From positions 442,001 through 506,000 of the forward strand of contig OX419339.1 of the NCBI GenBank assembly GCA_948470475.1: a DNA stretch of 64,000 nt, given 5' to 3'. The translations under genes and the position numbers were made by a program. Position 1 is the first letter of the stretch. Each line of letters begins with the position of its first letter. Source of the DNA: Galaxea fascicularis (Eukaryota > Cnidaria > Anthozoa > Scleractinia > Euphylliidae). This document shows positions 12,641 through 24,578 of the stretch, one piece after another. A model generated the notes under the pieces. That model saw only the letters and a program-made list of their open reading frames with translations. It was not told where the DNA came from and searched no databases.

Positions 12641-15296
12641 CTGTCTTTTCATAATTTCTAAATTGTCCTTTGCTCTTTTGACTACAGTATTAATTTTGTC
12701 TGGATCTGAAATGTCTTCGTTTTCCCTAAAAGCATCTTTTATTCTTCTTATGGCATACATTCTGTGAGAAGGAAGAAAAAAAAAGTGACACTTAACAAAC
12801 TAGTTGCCAAAAGATTAATCAGTAAACAGAAAAACTGTTCTGTTAAGTTCCCATCATCAAAAATACTTCTCACCCCCCCTCAATGTCAGATTTCTCCAAA
12901 AATGCTTCTCACCCCTGCCTCAATGTCAGATTTCTCCAAAAATGCTTCTCATCCCCTTGGAGGTCAGATTTTGTAATATACATGTACCCCCCTTCCCCCA
13001 ATAGTAAATGTTAATGTTAATAATACCAGAACTAGTGATGCGTGGGCCAAGTACAGTGTATATTTGAAACTTAAGATACATGTACATTGTAGATTTTCTT
13101 CTATGGGCTTTTTGTACTGACTCATTCGAGTGATCCCAGCATTGAAAAGAGAGGAAACACAAGTAACATGCAGACCATGAGCAATTTTGTGTTTGAAGCC
13201 TGCAGCCTTGCACATTTCTGGCAAAATGTTACACGATGCAACATCCTGAACACAATAATTATTAAGGTTGATGACAAATTGATTTTCTGGTTGCAGCTAC
13301 TTTAAAATCCAACAAAGATTGCAAACCCAATTATTACTTCATTTCCTTGCCTTTATATTAATCAAATGTATTGCAAACTGAAAAATAAATTTGCTTTTAA
13401 ACCTAATCTGGAACTCAAAATGTTAATAGTCTCTTAGAACCAGGGTTGTTAGAAGCTGGTAGCCGGCAGATTTCCACTGTCTGTCAGATGACTCTGTAGA
13501 CACCTACTTGAACTCATTCATCCATCTACTTAAAATCCTAGTGACAACCCTGAAACAATAACATTCTCGCAGCACTAAATGCCAATCCAAACTCAACAAC
13601 AACCACAATAAAAATGTGCAAAATGATGTATCTCTATTGACTGGTAGTCTTATACCCATAGTCCAAAAAGTAAGTACTATTTGCATGGAATGTCACTGTT
13701 TTCAAATTTCACTGCAGTTATTATGCTGTTCCTGTTGTACTTGACTATCACATTGTGCACAGAAAGTATAAATCCTGAAAGGTCTGATCATTCAATGCTT
13801 GCTTGTGGCTACATCTGATAAATGATGTCCTGGAATGCTGTTAGGCATAACATTTTCTGCTTGTGCTCATCACCAACACTAGCCTGCAGTGCAGGCGGTT
13901 TTTAGCGGGCGCGAGTGGATATTCCCATCGGTTGTTCAGGCCGCCATCTTGAATTAGGAAAACAGTGGAGAGTTGGGGCGAGGTAAAAAGTTTACCAAGC
14001 CAGTGGGAGGGAGAAAGAAAAATTGGGGAGGGGGGAGGGGGAGGGTTCCTTCCCCGCCCTCCACCCCCTCCGACAATCTCGCATCGCTTACTCGCCCCAA
14101 TTCTCCCAGTCTGCAACGAAACCAAAATGACGGCTAAACACTCGAAAGATGAAAACCACCAAAACCGCCTGCACTGCAGGCTACACCAACACTGACAATG
14201 CTTACCAAAATAATTTCTTTACAGTTAATTCTATTCATATAATGGCCACTCTGAGTCACATCACAGTTAGTAGACTACAGGGAGGTAAAATGTATTGCTC
14301 CAACCAATGCAGTGCTTTGATTTAGCCAATGAAATCACTGCCATGTGGTTTGTATTGTGCATTTTTCTGCACAGGAAAAATCCACTCAAAATATGACCGT
14401 GGTCCTCAAGGCCAAGGTAAATAGGAAACAGTATTTAAAACACTGCAATTCAGTTCTGCACAACGTTGGTATGGATGAATTTATTTTAGCGTACTTTGCA
14501 GACCTACAAAGATAAATTGGTTAGATTTAAGAGTTCAGGTTGCTTCCTACACAGACATTCTGGCTCGTCATGCAATCTTTCCTCTGTAACGAGGAGGAAA
14601 CATGGCATGACAAGCCACAGAATGTCTGTATAGCAGGCCACCAGTCTACAGAGTTTGGCAAGTACACCTGCAAGTCTTTTTTTCTAAACATTCATCGCAC
14701 ACGCCATAATCGTAGCATTGCACACGGCAGGTGTAAGGCTGAGAGGTATATACCATAAACCATGCATACAAAAATTCCGCACTTTGGGTGGCATTGCACG
14801 CGGAGCACATGGCTAAAGATGTCTCTGCATGCACAAGATCTTGTCCAGTTCTGCCATACTCTGCAGAGAGGGCAGGCCAGAGTTCAGGTCCACTAGCTAA
14901 TAAACGTTACATTCTGACAGTCTTTGCACGTAGTCCTTACTAACTTTCTCTCCTGACTTAATTTCAGAGCTCTCAACACGGGTGCTCGCTGATGACGTAA
15001 CACGTACCTTGCCACAAGCGCCGTTGGTTTATGTTGTTAAATTTTCCGAATATTTAGATTGGCCACAGTTTGTTACGTAATTTGCTGTAGCTTACGTTGT
15101 CATTAACCGTTAAGTCCTAGCGTGGCATTGGTGAAAGGCCGTTTTTAAGCTTTGCCAATAAACTCATAGACGATAATAGACATTTTCAACAATAGGAAAC
15201 AATAGACTACTAGCACCTGTAGTTATAACTGCTGAATGATTTTCCTACTTGTAACATCTGGCGATAAAGTTGAAGAACTTCTCTTTTTGATGCCAT
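12641..15296 (-). CDS. LYRM4: LYRM4/ISD11, mitochondrial Fe-S assembly factor (5' exons)
   Basis: Exon 1 (15296-15217) starts with ATG and encodes an LYR motif (LQLYRQML), then ends in SYNY plus two bases. Exon 2 (12761-12641) completes the arginine codon and reads YAIRRIKDAFREN and then ends KRQ. These match ISD11, in which NYRTYAVRRIRDAFREN is near-invariant. ISD11 binds and stabilises the cysteine desulfurase NFS1 with acyl-carrier protein in the mitochondrial matrix. The splice phase (2 then 1) is exact. Exon 2 ends at a GTAATG donor with the frame open, so a final exon of about 20 codons must lie further along the minus strand; I could not find a convincing one. The first intron carries a fresh transposon copy (13880-14183). 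The start lies 178 bp from the start of the divergent E4-E2 gene. Confidence 0.88.
13880..14183. mobile_element. Non-autonomous Mutator-like element with 9-bp target duplication
   Basis: Perfect terminal inverted repeats (TAGCCTGCAGTGCAGGCGG at 13880 and its complement ending at 14183) are flanked by identical 9-base direct repeats, CACCAACAC at 13871-13879 and at 14184-14192. A 9-bp duplication is characteristic of Mutator-like transposons. The 304-bp unit has no transposase. It sits in the first intron of LYRM4. The intact ends and duplication suggest recent insertion. Confidence 0.85.
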
Positions 15297-15474
15297 CTTG
15301 TAGCCGCCATGTGCAAATTTAGGACGCATGCGCACTGCAAATATTTTGCTCGTGGGCTCAATTCGATTGTTTGAAAATGGCAAATCGACCATGATGTGCA
15401 TGACTCAGTTGTTTTGAAATTACACGTATTAACAGCGTAAACATGGCAGCTCTTTTCTTTCCTCCATAGTTTGA
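15297..15474. promoter_or_regulatory. Putative bidirectional promoter, LYRM4 / E4-E2 gene
   Basis: Only 178 bp separate the start codon of LYRM4 (minus) from that of the E4-E2 gene (plus), so both 5' leaders and core promoters must share this interval or nearby sequence. It includes an 8-codon upstream open frame on the plus strand (15443-15469, ATG to TAG) six bases before the chosen start at 15475, which could dampen translation if it is in the leader. I see no convincing TATA box. The promoter itself is inferred from geometry, not from a motif. Confidence 0.6.
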
Positions 15475-18400
15475 ATGATGGTTAAAATCAACGTCTTCTG
15501 GCTTGGGTTATTCATACAATTGGTTTTCTTCATCCACTGCAGGTAAGGCTTCAACTTTGACCCGCTGGTAAATGCAGCCTATGTTTTCTCCAACTTACTT
15601 CCGCCATATCACCTTTGATTTCATTTGAAAAATCACGGAGGCATATAGTTTCTATGTCGTTGCTGTAGCTGGAGTTCGTTTAAGATTTTGTTTTATCTTG
15701 CAAATTCTTTCCAAAATATGCAATTTGATATCGCCACGTGGAATATTAGCGCGCGAAATACTGTAAAAGTCAAACTTTCATAAATTTCATTATTTTGCTC
15801 TTTGATTTATTTTACAGTACTGGAATTTGTTGATTCATGGCGCTTTAATTACATTCATTTACAAGTGCTTTATAGTTCATCATCTTTTTATCTCTTTATT
15901 CATGGCCTGTTAATGATTCATCATCATGGACAGGTAAACAATGATGCTGAGTGTATTTTTGGCGATAGATTCGAACCTTGATTAATGGGTCACCTCGGGC
16001 AAAGTATACCTGCCACCTCTCCTTGGGCGGACAGAGCTGAAAAACGAAACTTTACGTCACTGGTATGCGGTCGGAAATGTGAGCTCCAGCGTGCGAGACC
16101 CAAAAATGCTATTAAAACCAAAACATATTTTTGTTATTGGAGACACATTACCATTTTTTTAAAAAAATGGCAAATGGTCTGGGGACAAAAAAGTTGGTCA
16201 AATGTCCTGGGGTGAGGGCTAAAAAATGAGGCAAATGCCCCACCCCAGGCTCATCCAGAAAACAATAACTTATTCATTGCTAAAAATTTGCTAAAGTACT
16301 ATTATTTTGCATGCTTGTTGTGTTTGTTCATATGTACTTTTGTCAAACGAAGGATGATCCTCACAGTTTTGAATGCAATTTATGCAATTGCGAGGATCTT
16401 CCTTCATTTGATTTCATTTCCACAGTTCATATATGATTTATTTCATAATTATACATCATTCACATTCATCTCTTTCACGGGAACATATGAATTCATAATT
16501 GACCTGCTCCCAACGTTAGAGCATCGCACTGGTATAAGTGTATAGCGAGGTCAATGATTCAAACCCTGTTGAAGTCCTGAATTTTTTCAAGCTTCTTTAC
16601 ACAATGGCATAAATATACATGTACATTCTTTATGGTTAGTTGGAAAACAGTCGTAAGAAAATACACATCTGATTGGTAAGGAATCGTGTTTCTATAACTC
16701 GGTAGAAACACAGAACTATCACAAGCTGACATGGTTTGATGCTACTCTGGTTTGAAAATTGATGAATGTAACTTAAAAGTCACATTCATCAATTTTCAAA
16801 CCAGAGTAGCATCAAACCATTTCTGATTGTCCACCTGGTTGCAGTGTGAACTTGAACAAACCTATCACAAGCTGTTGACGTAATGATGATGTGAGCAAAG
16901 AGAATTTACATTTTGATAACCGAAGTTAAGACATTGTTTTCCTTGTTTTTGTCGTAGTGTTTTCTAAAAGAAATAGAAAACATGTTCTCTGTGTTTCTAT
17001 CGGGTTATAGAAACACTCGTGAAAGTTTTGGAGAACTTGAAAAAGCTGTGGAAACACTCACCTGCAGCTCGTGTTCCCACAGCACTTCTCATTCTCCCAA
17101 ACTTCCACTTATGTCTCTGTAACTCGAAAGAAACATTCTGATAATCAAAGTTAACAAGTTGTATTCATTTTTTTCTTCGCAGTGTTTTCTAAAAGAAATA
17201 GAAAACATATTCTTCATGTTTCTATCGAGTCATAGAAACGCAAGTGGAAGTTTGGGAGAACTCAAAAAAGTTGTGGAAACACTCGCCTACAGCTCGTGTT
17301 CCCACAGCACTTCTCATTCTCCCAAACTTCCACTTGTGTTTCTATTACTCAATAGAAACATGGTACACTGTACATGTTTTCTATTTCTTAATGAGCGCAT
17401 ATTATTTTTATTCATGAGTTGTGAAGAATAAAGCAAATGAGTAAGGAACAAGCGAGTGAGTTTTATTCTTCACACAAATGAAAATATACTGCTCAAATGC
17501 ATCAGAAACAAAAGCAATGTATTTGAACTGTCAACACTTGCCTTTAATGGCAGCCTTCTACCTGACACTTATTTACACCTCATTAAAACGAAAGGCAGTT
17601 AATTGGTGGGCAGCTGTATAAGGATCCTATAATTATTAGATCACCTCTGATGAAGACACTAGACAGGATGTCAAAATGTTGGGTTGTGAATATTAATGTT
17701 AACTACATTCATCAATCTTCAATTTCTGTAATAATACATTGTTAGCTCTGTTTTAATTATTATAAATCTATGCTCATGTGGTACACCACAACTGGTTGTG
17801 CCTTTTGAAACATTTCAAGATCGATTCAGCCTCCAGGTTATTCAACAGTCTGCCAAATAAAATCAAACTTGAGACTAATGCTAACATTTACGAGGAAAGC
17901 TTTTAAGTTCTTGAAAACTAAGGCTGAACTCAGATTAGACTGTTTTCAATTTGTATATTACCGGTAATTTTATTTTTGATTTTGTAAGTGTTTTCCACAT
18001 AGTCCATCACTTGTAAATTATACTGATATATCTATATGTAGCTACCCTGTAGAAATGTCATCATTATTATTATTATTATTATCATTAATGATGTTGATTT
18101 TAAATCACAAGCTGCAGCTGAGTAATTTACAGTCTTCTCAAGTGTCTCCCAGCATTCATTCCAAGTGGGTTTATGACACCATGAAACCCATAGAAAAAGT
18201 GGTCCATAAGTTTTTGACCAATAATCAAAATGTGTGTACTATCTCAGTTACTTATAAGACAACTAGTCTATATGAATTGCTGGGAGGGTGGTACTCCCTT
18301 ATATGGCAGGGGACATTGTGGCCAATAGGGTATGGTGTTCAGGGTTTTTTGCCTTGAATGGGGTGTCAGTGAATTTCACCACTTTTTGTCTTAAACAGGG

Positions 18401-19732
18401 TATAGCTACATGGCCTAATTTGGCTTAAAAAGGATGAGCTTAGATGTTTGTTTATTGAAGCATGACCACAACCCACCAGTTATTATTATAATTACAGCCC
18501 TTTAAGCCCTGATAGTGCCATATGGCACAAAATGCCATTAAATGCCCAATATTTGATCAATTGTTCTAAAAATAATTTTCAGAACCAAACATTCATTGAA
18601 AAATCTGCACATTGAAGGCATAAAGTCATGCCCCTACACTAATAGACTACATTTACCACCCCTGCAACTTTTGGAACTTTTTATCTTTGTACTTTTGTGG
18701 TCAAGGTTATATCTGAGAACAATCAATGCTCTTAGAGCTGCAATTTAAGCTCTAGTTCAGGGGTATACCATACATGAACAAGGCAGATGAGGAATTAAAA
18801 TGTTATTTATTTTTTACTGTGAATGTGTCTTAGTCTTTCCAGTGACCTCCTCCATGGCTGTTGGTGTCATTTATAGCATACCCTCAAAAATACCTTTCAA
18901 ATGGTTTAAAATTATCATATGTAGTCAAATGGTTCATAGTTCTTGTTTCAGAAAAATCTTGCATTTCCTTCGGGGCTTAAGGGTTGCACTACAAAAAGAT
19001 AAGTTGTAACTACAAAACGTTTTAGATAGGGTCTGAGAAATCTGAATTCTGTCTAAAATGGGATAGGGAAATCAAATATTTGTGTCTTAAACAGGGTTGG
19101 AGTTTGAGCGCCTGGGCTGCACCTACCTACCCAAGCATCTGCTGAGTACCCCCCTGTTGAATTGGCTATCCTTAAATATGCATGTAACAATAAATAAATA
19201 TAGAAAAAATCCAACTTTAATAACAACTAAAGTAATTCATACAACATTCTAAAAAGATCATAAAGCATCCTATTCTACAGGTATTAAAAGAACACTGTTT
19301 TACAATTCCTGTCGATTTAGAAAGCACTCAGCCAGAAAGAAAGAGTAGATTTAACTAAAAAAAACAATCAATTTGAACTAAAAACATTTCAATTCAATAA
19401 AATAAGCTATCGGCCTCTAAAATTAATTGTAAAATTCGTTAATTGTTCATGAGGGTGCAAACCAATCCAAGTACAGTATTCAGATCACATGTACACAAAT
19501 GTAAACCCCAATACAAATCAACAGTAGAATTAACTTTTGATACAGATCTCTACTGATTAAAATGAATAACAAAATGGACATATTTTCATCATAGAATTTA
19601 ATTTTACAGGTTAAAACAGAACATACAAAATATTACATTCAATTTAATGTATTCATTTCACAAGCAGGATAAAATATTCGTGTCCGATCTGTATGGATGT
19701 TTACAATGGTGAGCCGATAGGCGAGCCATTGT

Positions 19733-19773
<41 letters not shown>

Positions 19774-22700
19774 AAAAAATTCAGTAAAAAAAAAACATAT
19801 CTCTAGCTGTTGAGTCTAGGGAAGTCCTGCTTGACCCTTCTCTATTTCTAGATCCCTGTCCTTAACATTAAAGTTCCTCCTTCTCGGGGTTCTTGATCCC
19901 CTTAAGCATAGGAACGTGCTCCGCAAAATTGCAAAAGACACTTTCGCCCTGACCCATGAAATTGTTGTGGCATAGCTCTCTTGCTTTTTTGCGGATAATA
20001 GCTCGGCTAATCTTGAGTGGTTTCTCAGTCATTTGTCAGCCATCCCTCCTGTCGTTGTAAATACTTATGGGGTGAATGCGTCTTGCTTTATTTCTGTGAT
20101 GCGAGAGTTGTATTTTCCCTTCTTTTCATTTTCATGAATCCTGTCGCTTTGCTTGGGGCTAAGATCTCTATATGAGTCTGCATTGGGATGACACACCCTT
20201 ATAATAGAAAAAAAAGCGGCCCTCTGTTGCTCCCAGAAACCCCTACAGTGGACATCAAGGCGTGCATCTGGGGCTTGGTTAGTCCCTCCATCAGGCTCTT
20301 TGCCTGTGATAAGTTGCAATGCCAGTTCAACTTGCACATCATAACAGGCCATGTCGAGCAGCTTGGCCTGTAGATCGCGAATTTCATTATGGCGCTGAAT
20401 AACTAGGCCTCCACGCTGGCTAAGTGACAGCTTCATACGGGTTCCACATGATAATATGGGACAGAGAGACAGTGATTAATTGTATATCAACATAAATGAC
20501 TACTTACATGTATGATTTACAGTATGTGAAATTTGTTATTTCTGCAAAACATTAATTTATTCAGTGCATATTGTCTCTTTCTTTTTAGTCAGCAATTTCA
20601 AGATCCACTCTATGAAAGTATTGCTGATGAAAAGGAAAGCCATCACTTAAATGAAGTGGTGAGAGTTAAATCATTTTATTTTAACTGTGAAATATTTTCT
20701 TGGAAAGGTGAAACGCATTGTACAGTATTTATGGTATACATGTAAGTGACTTAAACAGTCTCCTAGATTTGTGATTTTAGGTTCACTGTTTAAATCACAA
20801 CAGATATGCCTTCATTTTTGTCCCATTTCATTTGTGCATGGGGGAGAAGGCAGGGTCAGCATCAAAATATAGAAAGACAGTACAAGCTACTGCAAAAGAA
20901 ACCAATTTATTCCACTCTTTATTGATTCCAGTGGAAAAATTTAAATGTACCTCTCAAAGTGAAACAATAATTTATTTACAAAGCTAGTAGTAGTATCAGT
21001 TGTCACAAGTTGTCAATCTGTCCTTGTTTGCATGTACCAGTGAAATTAAATCTAAAGCCTGATGCTAAATTTAATCAATTCCTAACCCTACTCCAAACCG
21101 TACTCCAAAAAAAAAAAAAAAAAAAAACTAAACAGTGAAACCAAACCCAACCTCTAACCGTGGATGAATAATTTTGTACTGGGTGTCCGGAAAGCTAAGA
21201 CCTAAGACCCGGAAAATTAAGACCCAGAAAACTAAGACCTGGAAAATCAAGACCCGGAAAACTAAGATTCTGCTTTTTTTTTAGGGAATTAAATCATCAA
21301 ATTCAGCTTTGTTTAACTTTAAGTGGTAAAATGAATGAAATAAATGCACTCACACTAAATGACAATTAACGCCTGTGTCGCAAATGGGGGTTGGGTGCTC
21401 AAGGATCTGGGGACTGGTACCAACGACCCAACCCCCGGTCGGTGGAACACCCCATAAGCCTGCCCTACCCGCAACCCAGCCACGAGCCCCGCCCGACACC
21501 CCAGACCCCAAAACAAGCACCCGTCACACTGAACCATAAGTTCAATGGAAAAAACAATCCCCAATAGGGAGAGGAGGGAGGGGAAATACTCGAAAGCCCC
21601 GCAAACGCCAACACACCAAAACGCTGAGCTAAACAAAACCACGAGGACATGCGACGGCGCACGCATAATATGCAAAACGAACTGCTGACCGCTCGGACTG
21701 CCAGAAGACACCACAGAGAGGCCCAACATGCAAATAACACATGCACACGCTAAATAACGCAGCAGGCAATGCCTCCAAAATACTAATAACGCACTAACGC
21801 TAACGCTAACGCCACACCACGCCACGCGACAACAAACAGAGCAACTTGCTCCTAGTCGTTAACTAAGTTAAATTGCATTTAACCCCATTTTACCGTAGTT
21901 GTGTTTTTCTTTCCCAGTATGGGTAGCCTCTTCCAGGCGTTTGTTTTGTAGTTGGGGCGCGTGAAAAAAATTAAAAAAAGCGCGGCGAGAAGAGGCTACC
22001 ATATGGCAAACAAAATTATTTCCGGTTGCCGCCATGTGGCGTTACACTGTCCACTAAAATTTGCAAAAAAAAAAAAACGAAATGAGGTGAAGAGTGCTTT
22101 GTCTACTTTGCAAAACGGCAGTTTCGTTTTTTTTTTTTTGCTTCCATATTACTTGAACATATTAATTTGAAGCTACTCACAACTGAATAAATAACTTCAT
22201 ATCATCCTGATAACTTTCCCATTTCCAGTCTGATGATTTCGTGGGCAGAAGCAGATGTCATAAAGGGGCGACAGACAAGACGTCGAATGATCAATTTCTG
22301 TTTTTATTTATGATTTTGCGTCTAACATCGCAAAACCAGTTGTGTCCAAATAGCCATCATATTGAGCAACTGTAACTGGGTCACCATTTGCCGAGACTTG
22401 GGAGTGAGTGAGCGTACAAAAAAAGAAAACAAACTTAAAGACTTTTAAAAAAAAAGCATGAAGAGAATAACATTGGCACCAAAGCAACATGTGCTTCTGC
22501 CGACGAAATTATCAGACTGATTGTTGGGAAAGTTATCAGGATGATATGAAAGAATATTTGTTTGTGAGTAGCTTCAAATTAATGCGTTCTAGTAATATGG
22601 AAGCAGCAAAGCACCTTTTCGGAAACTCCTGTTTTGCAAAGTAGACAAAGCACTGCTTTGCTTCATTTCGCCAAACTTTAGTACACATGAAAACGCCACT

Positions 22701-24578
22701 CGGCGGCAACCGGAAAAAGTTTTGCCGTTTGCCATACCGGGAAAGAAAAACACAACTTCATTTCATTCATTTTACCACTTAAAGTTAAAGAAAGTTGAAT
22801 TTGATGATTTCCCTAAAAAAAACAGGGTCTTAGTTTTCTGGGTCTTAGGTCTTAGGTCTTAGCTTTCTGGACACCCAAATTGTACTAGTACATACTAATT
22901 GACAAATTGTACCAAGAGCCAACTGAACTGCAACTTATCATCAGTTGGTTCTGATGACCTGTAACATTTCCTATGCATTGTATTTATTCAGGAACTGGAA
23001 AAAATTCTCTCAGAATATGACAAAGATGGAGATGGAGAGTTATCAGCTAAGGAATTGGAACAGTATTTTCATGATGCTTTGGTAACAAAATACAATATAC
23101 AATACAATACAGTATTATAATTGAAGTAATGGTGAGCCATTTATAGTAATTGTTCTTGATTAAAGCCAAGCCATTGATTTCAATAGTGCAGTATGGAAAT
23201 GTGCCTAATATACCGACAAACTGTGCTGCTGTGTTCCACAAAGCCTTTACATGGTAATATCTTAAAGGGCAACATTAACTTATAGACAGATCGAGTTATG
23301 TACTATACAGATCCAGTCCACAGTTGAAACATCACCCAACTCTGTGGTTGAGTTTGCAGTATTCATCTTGTGTTTTATGGTTAAGTCCTTGAAAAATACA
23401 GAGAAATGATTTATATTGCAGGGAAAAATTTACTTGCTTTAAATGCTTGTACGGAAATAATCTGTGTCTCACACACAAAATTAATCAGTTAGTGTATTGA
23501 CCAACAGGCCAAGTTACAAGGTGAAGATGGTGAGAATGAGCAGCAAAGAAAACAGACAAAGGCTCCAGCTAAAGGCAGGAATGTTAAGAACAAGAAGCCT
23601 GAACAGCAAACAGAACCACTGGATGGCAGCAGGTATCACTGGAGCATGACACACATTGCTGGTGCTATCTTGGGGATGATTTGTTTCATAGTGGTGTGTG
23701 TAGTGGTCTTAAAAAGAGGAAATGGCAGAACTCATGGTAATAATTTTTGTTGTTGTAAATAATGCAATATGTTTTGGAACTTAATAAAGTGTAGCGTTAT
23801 ATAGCAGGGTAACTGTTAGTTGTTGTTGACATACATGTACAAGTACAATATTCCATTTGTTTAATATTTTAAGAGACATTTATTCTAATTTACAGTCTTA
23901 CAGCAGACATTGATTTTTATGAGACTGATTTTAAGACAATAGTGCCACTATGATAGTGGTATTTTATTTGTTAATTATGATGTTCTATTTTTATAGCTAT
24001 AACAGTTAGCAAATTGTAATAATAGTAGTAGTTTAGTATTTTTAATGGTTATATTGTATTATGATAATTTTAATTTGTCACCTGTAAAGCATTTTTGGAC
24101 CTCAGGGAAAAGAGGGTATATAAATGTATTATTATAATAATTATTATTAATATTCTAGGTGTGAATGTGCTTATGGAAGATGTGCGTGCTGCTCGCTTGA
24201 GGAAACTGGCTGCTCAGCAATCCAACACCAAGGATGAGAATTCTACAGCTGTGACACTTAAATCTGAACCTTCTTTGCTAAGAGATGACAAAGTAATTTC
24301 TGTTAACAGACAAACCATCAGGAGAAGACTTGACAAGAGTGGAGAATCTAAGAGCAACACCAATGAGGTAGGGAGCAAGAACAGCCCTCCCATAACAGGA
24401 TTATTAAATACAAACATGGACAGAACAGAAGCAGTACATCACCAAGCCCAGCAGAGTACATCAGTTGGGACAATTTCCCATGAAGAGGCTGCTTCTTCAG
24501 AGAGCTTTCCAATTGCAGTGTCAACTGGAGCAGTTGCTGTGACTTCAGCCACGAATGATGGTATGGCTAATGAAGCAG
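15475..24578 (+). CDS. Exons 1-5: signal peptide, EF-hand, TM, UBE4-like N-terminus
   Basis: Exons: 15475-15542, 20589-20658, 22992-23081, 23508-23736, 24159-24578; phases match at each join. Exon 1 is a signal peptide (hydrophobic [13 protein letters not shown] ending HC). Exon 3 carries a canonical EF-hand loop, [12 protein letters not shown], with acidic residues at loop positions 1, 3, 5 and 12. Exon 4 is highly charged and then has one helix, [19 protein letters not shown], followed by KR, so the C-terminus should face the cytosol. Exon 5 reads [16 protein letters not shown] at residues 158-173. It resembles the first residues of UBE4B (an acidic start, then RRRRLARLAGG), the region reported to bind p97/VCP. 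The rest of exon 5 is Ser/Thr/Ala/Glu-rich and probably disordered. If splicing after exon 5 failed, the frame would stop at 24622. Confidence 0.75.

Noticed and set aside
21355..21825. 156-codon minus-strand open frame with hydrophobic Cys/Leu/Val-rich sequence
   Set aside because: It lies in the GC-rich insert of a foldback element, has no recognisable domain, and arises from AACGCT-type repeats read as Val/Ser/Ala; not called as a gene.
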